From the NCBI GenBank assembly GCA_030429565.1, contig JAUIFE010000001.1, positions 992,001-1,056,000 on the forward strand: a stretch of 64,000 nt of DNA, written 5' to 3'. Within the stretch, counting starts at the first letter, position 1. Every line of letters starts with the position of its first letter. The position numbers were made by a program, and so were the translations under genes. The notes under the pieces were generated by a model, which saw nothing but the letters and a program-made list of their open reading frames with translations, was not told the DNA's origin and made no database searches. This document shows positions 61,760 through 64,000 of the stretch, piece after piece. Origin of the DNA: Holophagae bacterium (lineage in GTDB: Bacteria > Acidobacteriota > Holophagae > Acanthopleuribacterales > Acanthopleuribacteraceae).

Positions 61760-63157
61760 ATGAGTGAAACGAGAATCGAAAAAGACTCCATGGGTGAAGT
61801 CGAAGTTCCCCGCGACGCACTTTACGGCGCACAAACCCAACGCGCCCACAACAACTTCCCCATCAGCGGCATTCGTTTCAACCGCGATTTCATCAAAGCC
61901 CTTGGTTTAATTAAACAAACAGCCGCCGCCGTCAACGCGGAACTGGGTTGCTTGGAGAGCGAAATCGCCGAGTACATCGGCAAAGCGTCCCAAGAAGTAA
62001 TTGAAGGCACCCACGACGACCATTTCGTCATCGATATCTTCCAAACCGGCTCCGGCACCAGTAGCAACATGAACGCCAACGAAATCATCGCCCACCGCGC
62101 CAATGAATTGGCCAAAAGTGACGGCAAAGATTTGGACGTCCACCCGAACGACCACGTCAACTTCGGTCAAAGTTCCAACGACACCATTCCCACGGCGATC
62201 CGCGTGTCGGCATGTTTGGCCATTCATGAAAAGTTCCTGCCAGGCCTGCAACGCTTGGAGAACGCCTTCCGTGAAAAGGGGAAAGAGTTCGCACAAGTTG
62301 TAAAAACCGGTCGGACCCACTTGATGGATGCGATGCCGATTACCTTCGAACAGCAGTTCGGCGGGTATTCGGCCATGATTCGCGGCGGTCGCAAACGCGT
62401 GGAAGCGACGTTGACACGCTTGAGCGAATTGCCTCAAGGCGGCACCGCCGTCGGGACCGGCATTAACACCCATCCCGAATTCGGTTTTAAATTTGCAGCA
62501 CGCATGTCCGAGGTAACCGGCGTCAGCTTCAAAGAAGCCGTCGACCACTTCGAAGCCCAGGCCACCGTCGACGCGCCGGCGGAGACCAGCGCGCAACTGA
62601 AAACCTACGCCTGCAGCTTGCTGAAAATCGCCAACGACCTGCGTTGGATGAACTCAGGCCCCTACAACGGTTTGGGCGAAATCTTCCTGGCCCCGATTCA
62701 ACCGGGCAGCTCGATCATGCCGGGCAAGGTCAACCCCGTCATTGAAGAATCAGCCGCCATGGTTGCCGCCCAAGTGATTGGCAACGACGCCACCATTACA
62801 GTTGCCGCACAATCCGGCAATTTCGAACTCAATGTCATGTTGCCGGTTGTTGCCTTTAACCTGCTCCAGTCCATCGAAATTCTCGGCAACGCCAGCCACA
62901 ATTTGGCGGAGCGTTCGGTGGATCTGATTAAGGTCAACCAGGAACACATCACCGCGTTGGTCGAGAAGAACCCCATTTTGGTAACCGCGCTGAACCCAGT
63001 CATCGGTTACGACCTGGGTGCCGCCATTGCCAAAAAGGCCTTCAAAGAACGCCGCGCCCTCAAGGACGTCGCTAAAGAAATGACCGACTTGAGCGACGAA
63101 GATTTGGACAAGTACCTCGATCCTATGAAAATGACACGCGGCGGCTTCATTAGCTAA
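61760..63157 (+). CDS. fumC: class II fumarate hydratase
   Basis: FumC interconverts fumarate and malate in the citric acid cycle. The 465-residue protein has the superfamily signature GSSIMPGKVNP (about residue 316), IDIFQTGSGTSSNMNANEIIA, and TGRTHLMDAMPITFEQQFGGY. The His in RTHL favours fumarase over aspartate ammonia-lyase, which normally has RTQL there. AGAGG precedes the ATG. A clear terminator follows, so this is a single-gene unit with its own promoter. Confidence 0.93.
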   Translation: MSETRIEKDSMGEVEVPRDALYGAQTQRAHNNFPISGIRFNRDFIKALGLIKQTAAAVNAELGCLESEIAEYIGKASQEVIEGTHDDHFVIDIFQTGSGTSSNMNANEIIAHRANELAKSDGKDLDVHPNDHVNFGQSSNDTIPTAIRVSACLAIHEKFLPGLQRLENAFREKGKEFAQVVKTGRTHLMDAMPITFEQQFGGYSAMIRGGRKRVEATLTRLSELPQGGTAVGTGINTHPEFGFKFAARMSEVTGVSFKEAVDHFEAQATVDAPAETSAQLKTYACSLLKIANDLRWMNSGPYNGLGEIFLAPIQPGSSIMPGKVNPVIEESAAMVAAQVIGNDATITVAAQSGNFELNVMLPVVAFNLLQSIEILGNASHNLAERSVDLIKVNQEHITALVEKNPILVTALNPVIGYDLGAAIAKKAFKERRALKDVAKEMTDLSDEDLDKYLDPMKMTRGGFIS

Positions 63158-63207
63158 AGTTGTGTAAATCGGGTAAGTCCTCAACGAAGACCCGCTCTTT
63201 AAAGCTT

Positions 63208-63246
63208 CAAACCGCGGTCACCCACTCGGGCCCGCGGTTTGTTTTT
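63208..63246 (+). terminator. intrinsic terminator after fumC
   Basis: CAAACCGCGG (63208-63217) pairs with CCGCGGTTTG (63232-63241), a perfect 10-base-pair stem, followed by TTTTT. Confidence 0.85.
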
Positions 63247-63328
63247 GGGGCCCGCCGCGCCTGCGCCGATCCAGGTGCCGGCCGAGGCCGTCACGGTGAA
63301 AAAGCACCCAGCCAAGGATGATGACCTT

Positions 63329-64000
63329 ATGAAAAATGTTGTTTTAATTCTGATCGCTATGATTGCCGCCGCCGCGGTTTACCTCTTTTTTATCGACCCG
63401 GCCAGTCTCGAAAAGTTGAAAGGCGCCGGCAAGGAGCAACCGACCCATACCACCACCGACACGCCGCGGACCGCGTCTAAGCCAATCCCGAAGGCTCCCG
63501 CCAAACCCAAGAAAAACAAGGCTTTGACTTTCACCGCCCCGAACGACGACATGGCCTGGTTCGTCAATGGTGAACCCGTCCCAGCCGACGGTCTTGCCGT
63601 CAAAGGCGACCACTGGGTGGTTGCCGGTTACCAGGACGGTCGCTACTCGCACCACTCGCTCGCCGTGACGGGCGACAGCGCCCCCGGCCTTTCGCCGCAA
63701 CCGCGCCGAAGCGCGGCAAGTACCAAGTGGGAAGCGTTTCAGGGCGACGGTAGCCGTCGCGGTCTGGTCGACGCCAAGGATCGCACCAGTCTGGAGCCCG
63801 CTTGGGAACTGAACCTCGATGACCGCGTGAAAGCCTCACCGGTTGTTTTCGGCGATCGTTTTTATTTGTCGTCCAACGACCATCTGTTAAGCGCCGTCGA
63901 CCTCAAGCAAGGCAAGCTATTATGGCAAGCCGAAGGCATGGGTTCATCGGTCAGCCCGGTCGCCAACAGCAGCCATGTTTTCATGGGCAATGACGCCGGC
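63329..64000 (+). CDS. membrane-anchored PQQ-like propeller protein (partial)
   Basis: The frame starts at the ATG at 63329, behind AAGGA (63314-63318), and runs off the right edge without a stop. The first 20 residues (MKNVVLILIAMIAAAAVYLF) are a signal anchor; a Pro/Lys/Thr-rich linker follows (about 27-65), then a small domain (FTAPNDDMAWFVNGEPV). From about residue 140 come PQQ-type propeller strands (ASPVVFGDRFYLSSNDHLLSAVDLKQGKLLWQA; SSVSPVANSSHVFMGNDAG). Complete relatives would have six to eight blades, so most of the protein lies outside the window. It probably acts at the outer face of the inner membrane. Confidence 0.75.
   Translation, partial: MKNVVLILIAMIAAAAVYLFFIDPASLEKLKGAGKEQPTHTTTDTPRTASKPIPKAPAKPKKNKALTFTAPNDDMAWFVNGEPVPADGLAVKGDHWVVAGYQDGRYSHHSLAVTGDSAPGLSPQPRRSAASTKWEAFQGDGSRRGLVDAKDRTSLEPAWELNLDDRVKASPVVFGDRFYLSSNDHLLSAVDLKQGKLLWQAEGMGSSVSPVANSSHVFMGNDAG

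Overview
The window is an ordinary chromosomal stretch of a fairly GC-rich Gram-negative bacterium. My best guess is Acidobacteriota (Holophagae / Acanthopleuribacter-like), at low confidence. It rests on a VWFA-related exported protein, an Hfq with an N-terminal extension, DUF4301 and FecR-DUF6600 proteins, a PBP1C, and frequent TTG starts behind strong Shine-Dalgarno sites. No rRNA, tRNA, CRISPR, transposase or phage gene was recognised.

Layout. 1-6.9 kb: Rrf2-like regulator, class I HMG-CoA reductase with a promoter and terminator, a UbiB/ABC1 kinase-like protein, and a three-gene AmmeMemoRadiSam operon with overlapping stop/start codons. 6.9-21.5 kb: an unknown protein, DUF4301, a lipoprotein 5'-nucleotidase followed by a PhoD-type phosphatase, a sulfotransferase, a VWA protein, Hfq, MazG, FolK, and a FecR-DUF6600 protein behind a good sigma-54 promoter. 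21.5-28 kb: MetE under a cobalamin riboswitch, an FMN 2-hydroxyacid oxidase, a DUF695 protein, HupE and an ATP-grasp ligase. 28-40 kb: a TPR-HK-REC-GGDEF hybrid kinase, two exported proteins of unknown role, an amidohydrolase, a Cache-HAMP histidine kinase, and a family A DNA polymerase whose proofreading domain has lost its catalytic residues.

40.2-42.5 kb is the accessory island: four small minus-strand genes, one of them Imm32-like, that look like orphan immunity genes. A 161-bp imperfect palindrome is joined to the 5' end of the first. Next comes a hairpin-rich intergenic stretch bounded by two minus-strand terminators, possibly a small RNA gene. 42.6-44.9 kb: an ECF sigma / membrane anti-sigma-like / exported coiled-coil operon. 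45-54 kb: alpha/beta hydrolase plus JmjC-like cupin pair, PBP1C, an RCK membrane protein without a K+ filter, MmcQ/YjbR, a thioesterase, a 14-bp tandem repeat, TsaD, DUF72 and YccF.

54.8-59.5 kb holds the most unusual gene. It encodes a 1587-residue protein: a pseudokinase (HRF and GFG in place of HRD and DFG), a roughly 550-residue acidic Phe-Gly-repeat linker resembling FG-nucleoporins, one membrane span, a helical region and a C-terminal SUMF-type domain lacking the formylglycine-generating cysteines. The window closes with an HDAC-like deacetylase, class II fumarase and the start of a membrane-anchored PQQ-like propeller protein.

The strongest candidates for something undescribed are the FG-repeat pseudokinase, the palindrome/immunity island with its structured flank, and the sigma-54-driven FecR-DUF6600 envelope protein.
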